A DNA stretch of 64,000 bases from Corynespora cassiicola (Eukaryota > Ascomycota > Dothideomycetes > Pleosporales > Corynesporascaceae): assembly GCA_022059125.1 (NCBI GenBank), contig JAEUWY010000005.1, positions 2,976,001 to 3,040,000 of the forward strand. The letters are read 5' to 3'. This document shows, in pieces, positions 54,022 through 64,000 of this stretch (position 1 is its first letter; every line of letters starts with the position of its first letter). The notes beneath the pieces are model-generated. The model worked only from the letters and a program-made list of their open reading frames with translations, was not told where the DNA came from and did not search any database. Position numbers and translations under genes: made by a program.

Positions 54022-57000
54022 ATGTCGATGCAGGCTCAAAGTAAAGCGAGGATAGAGGTTTGAGTTCAAGGTGGAGAGCGAAAAGTGAGGTGCACGTTCA
54101 CCTTCCAAATTCGACCAATGATGGATGAAAGCGCAAGTATCGCGTGTGCCGGGTGTACGCTAGCACCTACAGCAGCCGGCGTCAACGACGACAGGGCGGC
54201 TCAACGTGGCGACACCGCGATCTTACCTGAGATGGGAGGTGATACAGGGAAGCTCGGCGGTATTCCCTACACGGTCACAGCATGAGTCTAGATACCGAGC
54301 TGTCAAAAAGAGTAACCATGAGAACCAGCGGGTGGGTGCTGCTCAGACGGTCAGCTGCGTCGAGCTTGGCAAGACGCGGTTCATATTAAACAGCTTACTA
54401 GCCTAGGGATGTGTTTTTAGTGGCTGATGTGTTTCAACGTAAAGGGCGTTCCTGGAGGGAAGTTTGCAGCGTGGGATGGGCCGATCTACCGTGCTATGAG
54501 ACCCTTGCCAGATAAGCCGGGCATGTGTTGAGGAGTGGATGACTGGCTCGACGTGCACCAGGTTTAATCATATGGAGCCATCATAAGAAGGTTTCCCAGG
54601 GGGGTGGAATGCACACCCTCGCGCCTTTGTCCTGCTGGTTGCGGACGTATCATCTCGTTGGGGCTTTGAGTAGGATGATGACGGGGCGCCCACCAAACAT
54701 GGAAAGGGAGAAAGTAAAGGAACAGAGCTACACAGGCGCCGCTACCTAGACTCCAGAGACCATGCCGCCGGGACGAGCCGTCGCCGACACGGCTGGCAAC
54801 AAAGCCTATTTGCTGCAATATTACCCGAGATCATTTTGGATGGAACGATGATGTATTGCTGTGGTGAAGAGTAGACGAATCGAGATGACCAAGGCCATGA
54901 GACCCTGATTGAAAAAGCTTGGGCTGATATGCACTGATGAGGTCAAAGGTAGCTGAAGTGAGGTGCAAATGGACGTCGACTTCGGCATGTGCGTGCCCTG
55001 TTTCCTGGCTCAGAGTTCTAGGTCGGTGTGATAGGCCTTGGGTAAATTAAAGTCCATAGGGCTTCCGCTGCGCCTGAAGAAGGTACATTGCCGATCCAAG
55101 CGACTACCGATCTGGTGCGCGATGCCATCCGGCGAGCGGGAGGCGTGATTCGGGCCAGGGCCAATGATGGAAACAAGACGTCTCAAGCAACGGCCAAGCG
55201 GAGCGACTGTGCATTCCAAGCTTCCTTTTGGAGGAGACGGCAGATCCAACCGCCCCGGCCATGACTCGGCGCGAGAGTTACGAGGACATGGAAAACCATG
55301 CAGAATACCGTCAGTCGCGAGGAAGCGCGTTGCCTATGGATCTGCTGACCATCAAGCTCACTACTGTTAAGCTTAAAAGCACGTATGCGCTGTTGACCTC
55401 CTCTTTCGGGCTAGCTCGGACGCGCATCAATATACACCCAAGCAGGCCTCGCCTCTGAACTGATAAGGCCGCAGCCTTGCAGTATGCGGAGCGAGCGGAG
55501 CATGCCCGCCCTCTGCCACATCCGTCTGACAGGAGCATGTTCCGATGGGGCGGGTAATGCTCCGGGATTGCAGGTAACGCTGCTGTGCTGTGCTGATTGT
55601 GCCGGTTGTGCTGTCTGTGAACTGTTGCATACCACGTCGGCGTTAGCAAACGCGTCGGGCATGCTCTGGGTCCCGTCCTATCTCTGGCCGATGGACCGGC
55701 GGGGACCCTCAAGCACGGCGGCACCCAGAAAGGGAGGTCTTGCGCCCGGCTGCACGTCAGTCAGGTGGGTCTGGGGATCAGAGGAGGATTCCTCGAGCCT
55801 CCCTCCAGTGGATCCCGTGCAGAGCCTAGGGCTCTTGTCGAACGTCGATCCCGGCCATGGCGGACGGGCACAAGACGCCTGCCTGTTTGGAGACGTCGCC
55901 GTGAGGGCTGCCCTACTCTAGCGCCACCGTCGCGACAGAGCTGAGAAAAGGCTTGTGGTTGTGCTGCGGGGCGTGAATGGGCGGTAAGGAGGGTTGGCGA
56001 CATTGGCTGTCTGCGCCGTGGGCTTGTCGCTGCTGCGTCTTGGCGCACATGGGACGAGAAGGCACCTGCTCCCCACGACATCTGCCGCCCCGATCTATCC
56101 GGAGCGATGCACCCAGGGGCTGCCCCGAGCACGAGGCTTCCATCCCTTTTCCCTGGATTATCGTCTATTATCGTGGCGATTTTTGTCGCCTTCATCAATA
56201 CAAGGCTTCCTCTCTTGTGGTACCGGGAAAGCTTGACGCCGTCTACTCCAGCACTTGCAGCGGATGTGACATGAGCTAGAGCATATGGTTCCATGGGCTC
56301 AGAGGCCCACCCCATAACGCCGTCTTCACTAAGCGACACACCGTCCAGTTTGCGCTAATAAATCCAAGGACCCTACGCCAATGCCGGGATCTCGGGCTGC
56401 GGGGTGTCACTCAAATGTGCTCATTGGGCTGGAAAGTCAAGAAGAACAAGAGGAAGCAAGCATCCTCTCGACGGCGAGCAAGCCTTCTGTTACTCAATGA
56501 AAAGGTACAATGCATGGAAGCCGCCTAGAACAAGACCCTAGATCTTGAGCCGAACGATGCGAGGGCTGCCTGCTCGTATCCCTAGCCATGCACTCTCTGC
56601 GTCTCCCGCACTTGCAGCCACAACGCTGCTGATTAGACCTAGGCATCATGTACCAGCCAATAGATGTAATAGACGCAAGTCTCATGCGTCTTGATAGTGT
56701 TAGATGCAGGATATTCTGCAGTGGGGAGGGTGGAGCACACCCACCTAGCCTGCACATCTATGGGGCGAGTCAAGCCTCTTGCCACAATCGGGACATACAT
56801 CCTGATCTACTGCCGCCGACTGCTCACCGGTTGTGCAACAGCTTTGAAGCCATTGACCACCTTGATGGCCAATTCTTCTCCGAAGGCGTTGTGATAGCCC
56901 ACGGCCTTACTTAAGATCCTGGCGCAAGTCACCAACGTAATAACCTTCCTTGAACGACTTCGCTCCGGCATGCGAGCAATATGAAGAGCCATACATCAAC

Positions 57001-57811
57001 GCATACTTTCGGGACTTTTGTTGTTGTGCTTCAGGCTCCTTCTGCTTCTATCAGGGGATGCTGACGCGTCAGCTCATTTCCAGTCGCCAGCACAGCTTCG
57101 GGCCTGATAAAGTGGGCTTCATGATACGCCTCCTTCCAAAACTTCGTTGTTACTCCGTTGGTGCGTCTTAAACCACCTATAGTTGAGTGTATATTGGTGA
57201 TTTAACTTTCGGCGCCGTCTTCTCCAAGTCTTGGCCATCTATCACCATTTTCACATGACAAGCACGCCACCACGAGATGACCCCAATTTTCCATCTCTTC
57301 TCGGTACAATTGTTCTTCCATCATGATATACACTTGCACATGAATTTACCAGACTTTCATGGGTAGTTGCTCTATACCTGTGTTCTGCTTTATCCTGAAA
57401 CCACCCGTTTTTTTTTTTTGCCAACTATTTCTTCCTTCTTTGTTCTGAGGGCTCATCATGCACACATAATTCTTATGCTAAAACCTAATCTAAGATTATT
57501 AAATAAATACTGCGAAGACTCTCGAATTTGGCCTGGTAACATCCTTGATAAATACCTTTTTGATTCAAAGCTAGCCCCCGCACTGAACCACGAACTAAGC
57601 AACTTCCACACCTCACAGCACATAAGACAAATCTGAAGTCTTGAATCCTCAATTAAAAAGGTCTATCGAACCAAAATTATTTACGAGAAGATCCCAATCT
57701 TACCCCATTCCCCCCCCCCCCCCCCCAAAAAAACGCCTAGAAATGCATCCCAAACGGCCCATGCCCCAGACAAAAGAAACCCCCTCGCACTTCTCCAAAT
57801 ACCCTACACCT
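54022..57811. other. Long intergenic interval
   Basis: About 3.8 kb between protease copy 2 and the laccase-like gene 3' end. No gene was recognised; frames up to 190 codons on both strands are not protein-like. The distal part (about 57170-57700) is AT-rich, with a 12-T run at 57408-57419 and a 17-C run at 57710-57726. Confidence 0.5.
57710..57726 (+). repeat. Poly(C) homopolymer, 17 bases
   Basis: Seventeen consecutive C residues followed by seven A residues, about 85 bases beyond the laccase stop codon (on its 3' side). As RNA from the minus strand this is a G17 run that could form a G-quadruplex in the 3' untranslated region; the run length may also be affected by sequencing error. Confidence 0.8.
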
Positions 57812-60707
57812 CTACACTCCCGAATCGTGCTGCATGAAATTATTCTGCGCAGCCCAAGTCTTCCAATTCGCACACGTCCCGTACAACGCACACTCATCCT
57901 TGACCGTATCCTCAATCAAGCTCTGCCCCTCTAGAATCTGCAGTGCAAACCCCATACTCGTGTGCCACCCGATATGGCAGTGCATGAGCCACGACCCCGG
58001 GTTATCCGTCTCGAACGCGAGCACCAGGAACCCGCGCGCCGGCATATTGGCCGTGTCGCGGCGGGGTGGGTTGTTCAGGTTGAGCACCGTCGAGCCCGCG
58101 CTGTAGGACCCGGTGCCGGCGGCGAGGATGAAGAAGTCGTGACCGTGCAGGTGGATGGGGTGGGGTAGCGGGATGGTGCTTTGCACGACGATGTAGATCC
58201 ATTGGCCCATGGTGGGGAGGTCGAGGATTAGGTTGCCCGAGTAGGTGGGGGCGGTGTCGTTGGCGAGGACGCGGACCAGGGTTGGGTCTTCGTAGCGGGA
58301 GTCGAAGGTCGTGCCGCTGAGGTACCATTTGAAGAGTTGCTGGCTGTTGGCTGCGATGGTGACGTCCTTGGTCCAGGAGAGGTCTTTGTCCGTGGCGTTG
58401 ATTTGTGCCATGGGGATTAGGGAGGCGAGGGGCTCGTCGACGCATTCGGTAGTGTAGTTGTACTTGGTAGTGGTGGGGGTTGCGCCTGCAGAGCCAGAGT
58501 AGCGCACTATGCCCTTGATGTCATCTGCTTGGATCGTCGCGGAACACGCGTTCTGGTTGTCTGCTCGCATCCAGTAGTCCCCGACTGGCTGGTCTGCCCT
58601 CACGATGACCATGTACCGTTGGCCGATGTTGATGTTGAGAATGTTAGTCTTGTAGGGCTGATGAAAAGGTTAGCCTTAAGCGATGTAACTTGGCACAAGT
58701 TGCTTACTTTGATGTTGGTAAAGTCCATGTTGATCACCTCCAGAGTATGTCCATCGATGTAGAACTTGTATGTCGACTGGATGGCGCCGTTGATGATTCG
58801 GAAGAGATAGCTCTTGCCTGGCTCAAACTTTGTGCCTAGCTCGAATCGCTGCCCAGTCTGATTGGCCGTGCCTTGCACACCCCAAGTGTTCATTCCATTG
58901 ATGAGACCGTTGTCCATTCTTCTAGGGCCACCCGTGATGGCATCCTGAGCAGCATCGTACATGGAGTCAACCGTACGCAGGGACCAATCCTGAAGCATGA
59001 TGGTGCCTGCATCAACATCGTACTGGTCAGAGGTGGGGCCATGGATGATCATCGGTCCCATCACACCCTCCCATGCTTGGATCGCTGCATTATGTCAGCG
59101 GTGTAACCTGCGCGGATAGGAAAATCGCTTACCGAAATGGCTGTGGTACCATGATGTTCCGTAGTTGGTGGCCACCCACGTGTACGTCATGGAATCACCA
59201 GGGGCGATAGGGCACTGGGTAATAGATGGCACACCGTCATATTCAGAGTTGTTGAGTTGGCGGATTCCGTGGAAGTGGATACTAGTGCCATTGTTTTGCA
59301 TCTTATTGTTCACAGTCACCACGACAGTATCGCCTATAATTCATTAGCATGCTGGCTCCGCGTACATTGTAAGAGACTCACCCCAGTTTGCCTCGATCGC
59401 AGGTCCAGGCATCTGGCCATTGACCAACAGAGCAAGCCTTGACCTACCGTCGGGGGCGATGGTAGTATTGGTGATATCAAGGGTGTAGTAAACTGTGCGG
59501 CACGTCTTCGGTGTAAACTTGTAGTTATCAGTGTAGACATCGGCCCCGCAATAGGGAAGCGATCCACTCTGTCCCTGGCAGGGAACACAGTCATCGTCTG
59601 CCCTCTTGGAAAAGGCTGTAGGGCACGAGGAGGGAGAAGTAGTAGAAGTAGAGTTTGCGGTAGCGGTGCTGGTGTATGTTGATGCGGTGATGGTGGTGAT
59701 GGTCGCAGAATCAGTAGTAGATGCGGCTTCAGTTGAGCTGATCGCAGAATCAGTAGTGGATGCGGCTTCAGTTGAGGTGGTCGCAGAGTCAGTAGTAGAT
59801 GCGGCTTCAGTTGAGGTGGTAGGCGTTGCGTAAGGTGGAGTGTTCAATGCAGGCGTTGTAGACGCAGGTCCGTCTGTGCAGTTTTGGATCAGGATGCCGC
59901 CCCATACGAAGGTGTTGTTTACCACTGGTCCGATATAGTCCTTGATGTAACAAGGGCCGACATCACCCGCTTTACGCCAAGCGACATTGATGCAGTTAGG
60001 CCATCTGGTGCACTCAGCAAGACAATCATCGAAGTTGTCGGTATAGAATCCGTTGCCTGTGAACCATATGTCGCCGCCATGGTGATCGATATTGCACTCG
60101 ACCTGGAATACTGCTCCACAAGGTGTGGTGTAGGTTGTACCATCGGGGCAACCAACTCCAGTGGCGTCGGTACGGGCTTGCAGGTTCCGTTTTTTGCTAG
60201 GGGGCGCGCTAGACGAAGATGCTGCTGCTGATGAGCTAGCCGTGCTTGACGTAGATGAGTTGGAAGAGGTGGATGAGGAGCAATCGCCAAACCCAGGAAT
60301 GCATCCATTGCCGCAGAATTCATTAGTACTGCCACAGAATTCGTACTGGCTGCAGCAATCGCCGTATCCCGACCCTTTGCAAGTATACCCAATGCCTCCA
60401 GCACAGGTACCATCAGGGGAAGGCTTGCCCTGTGTATCCTGGCAGAATCCAAAGTCGATTTGACAGCCTCTACCACAGTAATCGGTTGTCCTAGAGGCAG
60501 TTAGTGCCTGAGAGGACAGTAAAGTTGTAACATGGGGAAAACTTACGCGCCGCATTCTCCAGATGCACTACAGCAACTGCCAAAGTTGGAACCCATGCAG
60601 GAGACTCCATTACCACAAGAACCATCGTGACTTGTTTCCATGTCCTGCGCCAACACCAGCGACAAGCTAGCCAGGGCTAAGCCCAGCAAGTGCCTGTCGA
60701 AACGCAT
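57812..60707 (-). CDS. Chitin-binding (CBM18 x2) apple-domain laccase fusion
   Basis: Five exons, 60707-60547, 60490-59382, 59333-59133, 59084-58708 and 58657-57812 (introns 56, 48, 48 and 50 nt); 897 residues, far longer than the usual 550-620 of laccases. In order: signal peptide (1-20); CBM18 modules at about 31-70 and 83-124, each with eight cysteines in the hevein pattern; an apple/PAN-like module (about 168-258); a Ser/Thr-rich linker with three 13-residue repeats (280-318); a Lys-Arg site (349-350); then a complete three-domain multicopper oxidase. Copper ligands: HFH (443, 445), HSH (487, 489), HPIHLHGH (782, 785, 787) and HCHIGWH (842-848) with Cys843; the axial position is Phe853, the class linked to high redox potential. 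The C-terminus is DSGV, like the DSGL/I plug of ascomycete laccases. It would oxidise phenolics, perhaps while bound to chitin. Confidence 0.92.
59698..59814 (-). repeat. 39-bp tandem repeat encoding the laccase linker
   Basis: Three 39-bp units encode a 13-residue Ser/Thr/Ala-rich sequence (core STEAASTTDSA, residues 280-318). Such sequences are heavily O-mannosylated in fungi and act as stiff spacers. Near-identical units suggest copy number can vary between strains. Confidence 0.9.
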
Positions 60708-63700
60708 GTTGAGGTATTAGGCTGTGCGCGATATACAATAACGAAAATCAACCAATTGATATCTTTAATAGAAATATGGACAAGGAATGAGGATAAGGAA
60801 CGCCTGGGTATATCACTGCAGTGCTCAAACTCAGGTTGGAGGCGTTGTGTCAGTTGCGGAGGCATGGCAGCTCCTTTAAATCTTTTAATTGTTGCCACCA
60901 AGCCCTACGGTTGCAAAAGCGGTTAAGACTGTCAAAGATGCCGTGGAAGATGCAAGTCATGGTAGCTAACGCCCAAAAGCGATGCTAAGGCTTGTCGGAT
61001 GTGAGGATGATCAAGGGTCGTCGGCGGTGGTGTATGTGGCGTTTCTGCCACTAGGTATTGATTCCATGGGTAAACACACGCTACGCACATGCTAGAAGGG
61101 ACCGTGACTACGGAATGGAATGCAACAAGCTTTTTTACAAATGAAAGGAGCTTCCACGGATGGGGCTACTGGGCCCAGTCGACGTAGAAGCTGACACGAC
61201 GTACGCCAAAGCGCCGAGCACCCGACCTGCAGTCCTCCTGGGCCGTCTAACGGAGCGATCGGTGGTCGCACTGATTGGTTAGCTACTTTTTGAGAAAGCA
61301 ACAGGGCGCCCAAAGCAAACCACGCGAGAAGCCTAGGGTGGGCGCTGGGCATTCGGTTCAACAGGGCCACTACAGGCCACGGAGCCGCGCCTGGGACTCA
61401 AGGTCGGAATCCAGTGACCAGCATGGAGCGATGGCTAGCTCGTGCAGCCGTTTTTTTTTTTTGACAGATGGTTGCATTCTCAAATTCACAGAAGGGCGGA
61501 AGGGTAGACTTGGCTTCGCGTGCAGCTGACCGTGGTACCGCATGGTATGTACTCACTCCACGTTTTCAGGATTGCCAGGGCCCACGCGACACCGCATCTG
61601 CCAGGCACGCATCTTGCTTCGAGAGAAGCCGTCGTACATGGAGCGTACAATGGATGGCGGTAGCGAAATGACAGTGGGGCATCGGAGAAGTCGTGTTGTC
61701 ACAACGCTGATGTTGTGCACGGGAGTCCAAGTCCGAAGTCCCTAGGCCAAAAAGGGGCAAGGGCAGGTCATGCACCTAGACACCCAGGCAGCGAAGGAAA
61801 TGCCGCTGCTTGGCCGCTGGGACGCATCCCATGATGCGAATTCTATCTTGACTTCTTGTGACCTCCAAGATGTTGCTGAGCATCTGGCCGTCCATCAGGG
61901 CACAAAACGTCGTATTCGGTGTCCCCAGCACGACAAGTCTCCGTCGGCTTTTACGTCAGTGGATGTCTCACTTCCGGCGGACCAGCAAAAGTGATGGTGC
62001 AAAACTCCCTTCCGGCTCCTTTCAATACTGGCAAAACATGGTATGAGGCCTTGTCAGGCGAGCGGAAAGCTCGGCACTTATTTCCGCACTCAAACTTAGT
62101 TTCAACTCTGTTACCCGTGTCTTCTCCATGATAGGAATGGGCCAGGGAGGGTGCATACCATCCGCATCGCGACTCATGCCAGAAACGCACCAGTTTTCGT
62201 TTACAATGGCGGCTAAGACTGATCTTCATACTTTAGCGAGTTCAACCGTGTCGCATACGGGACCTCAGTCGATGTTGTTCTAATTTGAGAACCGGAGTTT
62301 TCTCCAAGCAAACCAAGCCGATCATCCCCTCCTTCCGACATGGCATCTTGATATCGTGAACCTTCAATCATTGTTGAAACCCAGGGATCTGCCACTCTCA
62401 AGAGTCCCTCAAGAAGTATTCGCCTGCTGGAATCCTGTCATGAACCCTGAAAAGGAAGTTTCCAGTTGTTCTCCGCTTTCTTTGCTCCTTTGCACCTGGC
62501 AGCCTGCATCAATTGTTCTTCTCTTCCAAGTCGCATGGCATACATATCAGAGGCATGCCGGCCAAAGTCAAATCCCAGCATAATCTTGGGAGATTCCTAA
62601 TTGACCTTAGCAGGGATCTGTTTTTTCTCGCTCATATGCGATGCTCAGGAGAATTTGGCTGCTTTTTGTTTATTCGTTTTTTTCCACGCCCTCCTGAATT
62701 TACGATGCACCCCACCACCAACGAAAAGAAACCACCAAGCACCCCCTTTTCCCCACCAAAATATGACATGAGCATCTCAACAGCAATTGCGCTGTGGCGC
62801 AGCCCTGGGCTCTCATGGAGAACTCCCGAGGTTGTTCATCTCCCTCACCCACGGCCCGCACAGGGCCCAGATAGATCGATTGAACAACAAGCATGTTTCC
62901 TCATGCTCGCGCCGCCACTTCTTCCGCGCCCTCTCCCATGGGCCGTGTCTCGGGGCTGAGGCCGAGTCCGCGCTACTCCCGCCCGGGAACCAACCGGCCG
63001 GGCTGTGATTAGGAAAACGCCTCGCTGCCAACCGTGATGGAAACTTCCGAGCACGACCGTCCCAAGGTCGGCGAATATATGCACCCCGCTCCCGGGCTGA
63101 AGTACCCTTTGCCTCGACCCTGAATTGTTATTATACCACATGTGCAGAGTTATACGCTGCATTGAGCGCGAGAGGGGGAGATGCTGGATGTGTTCGTGTT
63201 GGGCGTGGAGTGCAAGGCGAGCAGCAGCGTGCAGGTGGCTGACACCACAACGACGCTCCACCCCCCTCATCCAATTTCTCCGCAAATTGTTCATAAACAC
63301 GCAGCACCGTTATCTCAAGCGCGACCAGCTGCACAGAACGCGGCCCTTCCTCTACGCCACCAGGCGCGGAACCACCTTTTCCCGTCCAACTCGTCCCAAG
63401 CACCCCGTTTTCAGTTCAGCCTCAACTCAACCACGGACCTCCCCATCCTAAATGCATTTCAGAACGCATGTTCTCCCATGTTCAGACCGCAGGTCGCATC
63501 CGAGCAGCGCTGCCTAGGCGGTAATGTGGCATCGATCGACAATCGATGGCACGTGGGGCGGGAGATCGCTACGAAAACCTTCCTGACGGCGCCTCTGCCG
63601 CCTCCACGATCATCAATGCTCTGAGGTTTCTTTCTCAGAGGCAGGGATGATCAGCGGCCGTTGGTGGTCAGCTCCCGTGCGGTCCTTGCGCGCGCCCGGG

Positions 63701-64000
63701 CAAGCGCTGGTCTGGCCTTGTAGGAAGCGGGTGCGGTGGAAGGTCAGGATGGCGATGAGGGTTTGTAGGCGTGGGCTGATGTACGAGGGTGTACGAGGGG
63801 TGTTTATGGGCTTGGGTATACATTTTTGGAATTGATAGTCTTGTTCCGGGTTTGTGTTTGGGGTGCGTAATGGGGTGACGAGGGATTGTTGAGAGATTAC
63901 GGTTCTTATTGAGTGCGTCATGTGAGGTTTAGTTTGGATGGACACGTAATATAGCACGCGGTGTTAGGTACAGACTGGCTGAAAGGTGTACATCATTGAT
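60708..64000. other. Gene-free flank upstream of the laccase gene
   Basis: About 3.3 kb to the window end. The part next to 60708 is the laccase promoter; minus-strand TATTAAA-like sequence lies about 55 bases before the ATG. The remainder contains only short frames on both strands (up to 151 codons) without domains, a T-run near 61450 and no recognised RNA gene or repeat. Confidence 0.5.

Noticed and set aside
62513..63624. Several 100-150-codon frames near the right end
   Set aside because: Open on both strands at once, rich in His/Pro/Arg and without motifs; likely chance in promoter-like DNA.

Overview
The window is nuclear DNA of a filamentous ascomycete (Pezizomycotina). The evidence is short introns (about 48-70 nt, GTRNGT...YAG, with CTAAC/CTGAC-like branch points), the fungal gene set (PPC89, IKS1, RIF1, RIC8, KAR5/Tht1, IEC3, ORM) and a short TTAGGG tract. 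A Dothideomycete-like lineage would fit, but I cannot prove the class from sequence alone. I saw no rRNA, intact tRNA, CRISPR array or recognisable autonomous transposon. Protein sequences were read by eye, and exon boundaries were placed by hand from splice sites and frame.

Left part (about 0.6-38 kb) is gene-dense housekeeping DNA. In order: an rvt-family reverse-transcriptase-related cellular gene whose catalytic motif C is degenerate; the spindle-pole-body protein Ppc89; Iks1 kinase; glucose-6-phosphate 1-epimerase; the telomere/replication-timing factor Rif1 (with RVxF and SILK PP1-docking motifs); the G-alpha chaperone/GEF Ric8; the nuclear-fusion protein Kar5; mitochondrial ribosomal protein uL6m; two unrecognised proteins; a CPA1 Na+/H+ antiporter; the sphingolipid regulator Orm1; the Ino80 subunit Iec3; mitochondrial ribosomal protein mS35; and the N-glycosylation subunit Alg13. 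Several neighbours are divergent and share short promoters (RIF1/RIC8, KAR5/MRPL6, ORM/IEC3, mS35/ALG13).

Right part (about 38-64 kb) is organised differently. It has only five recognisable genes, separated by 1-5 kb of non-coding DNA, and all five encode secreted proteins: a bicupin oxalate decarboxylase, a GH5_9 exo-beta-1,3-glucanase, two paralogous subtilisin-like proteases and a very unusual multicopper oxidase. The oxidase carries two CBM18 chitin-binding modules, an apple/PAN-like module, a repeat-containing Ser/Thr linker and a Kex2-type site ahead of a complete laccase. Their substrates (oxalate, beta-glucan, protein, phenolics and chitin) suggest a compartment facing the outside world, such as cell-wall remodelling, mycoparasitism or plant contact; this is inference.

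The two most interesting objects are the catalytically degenerate rvt gene and the chitin-binding laccase fusion.
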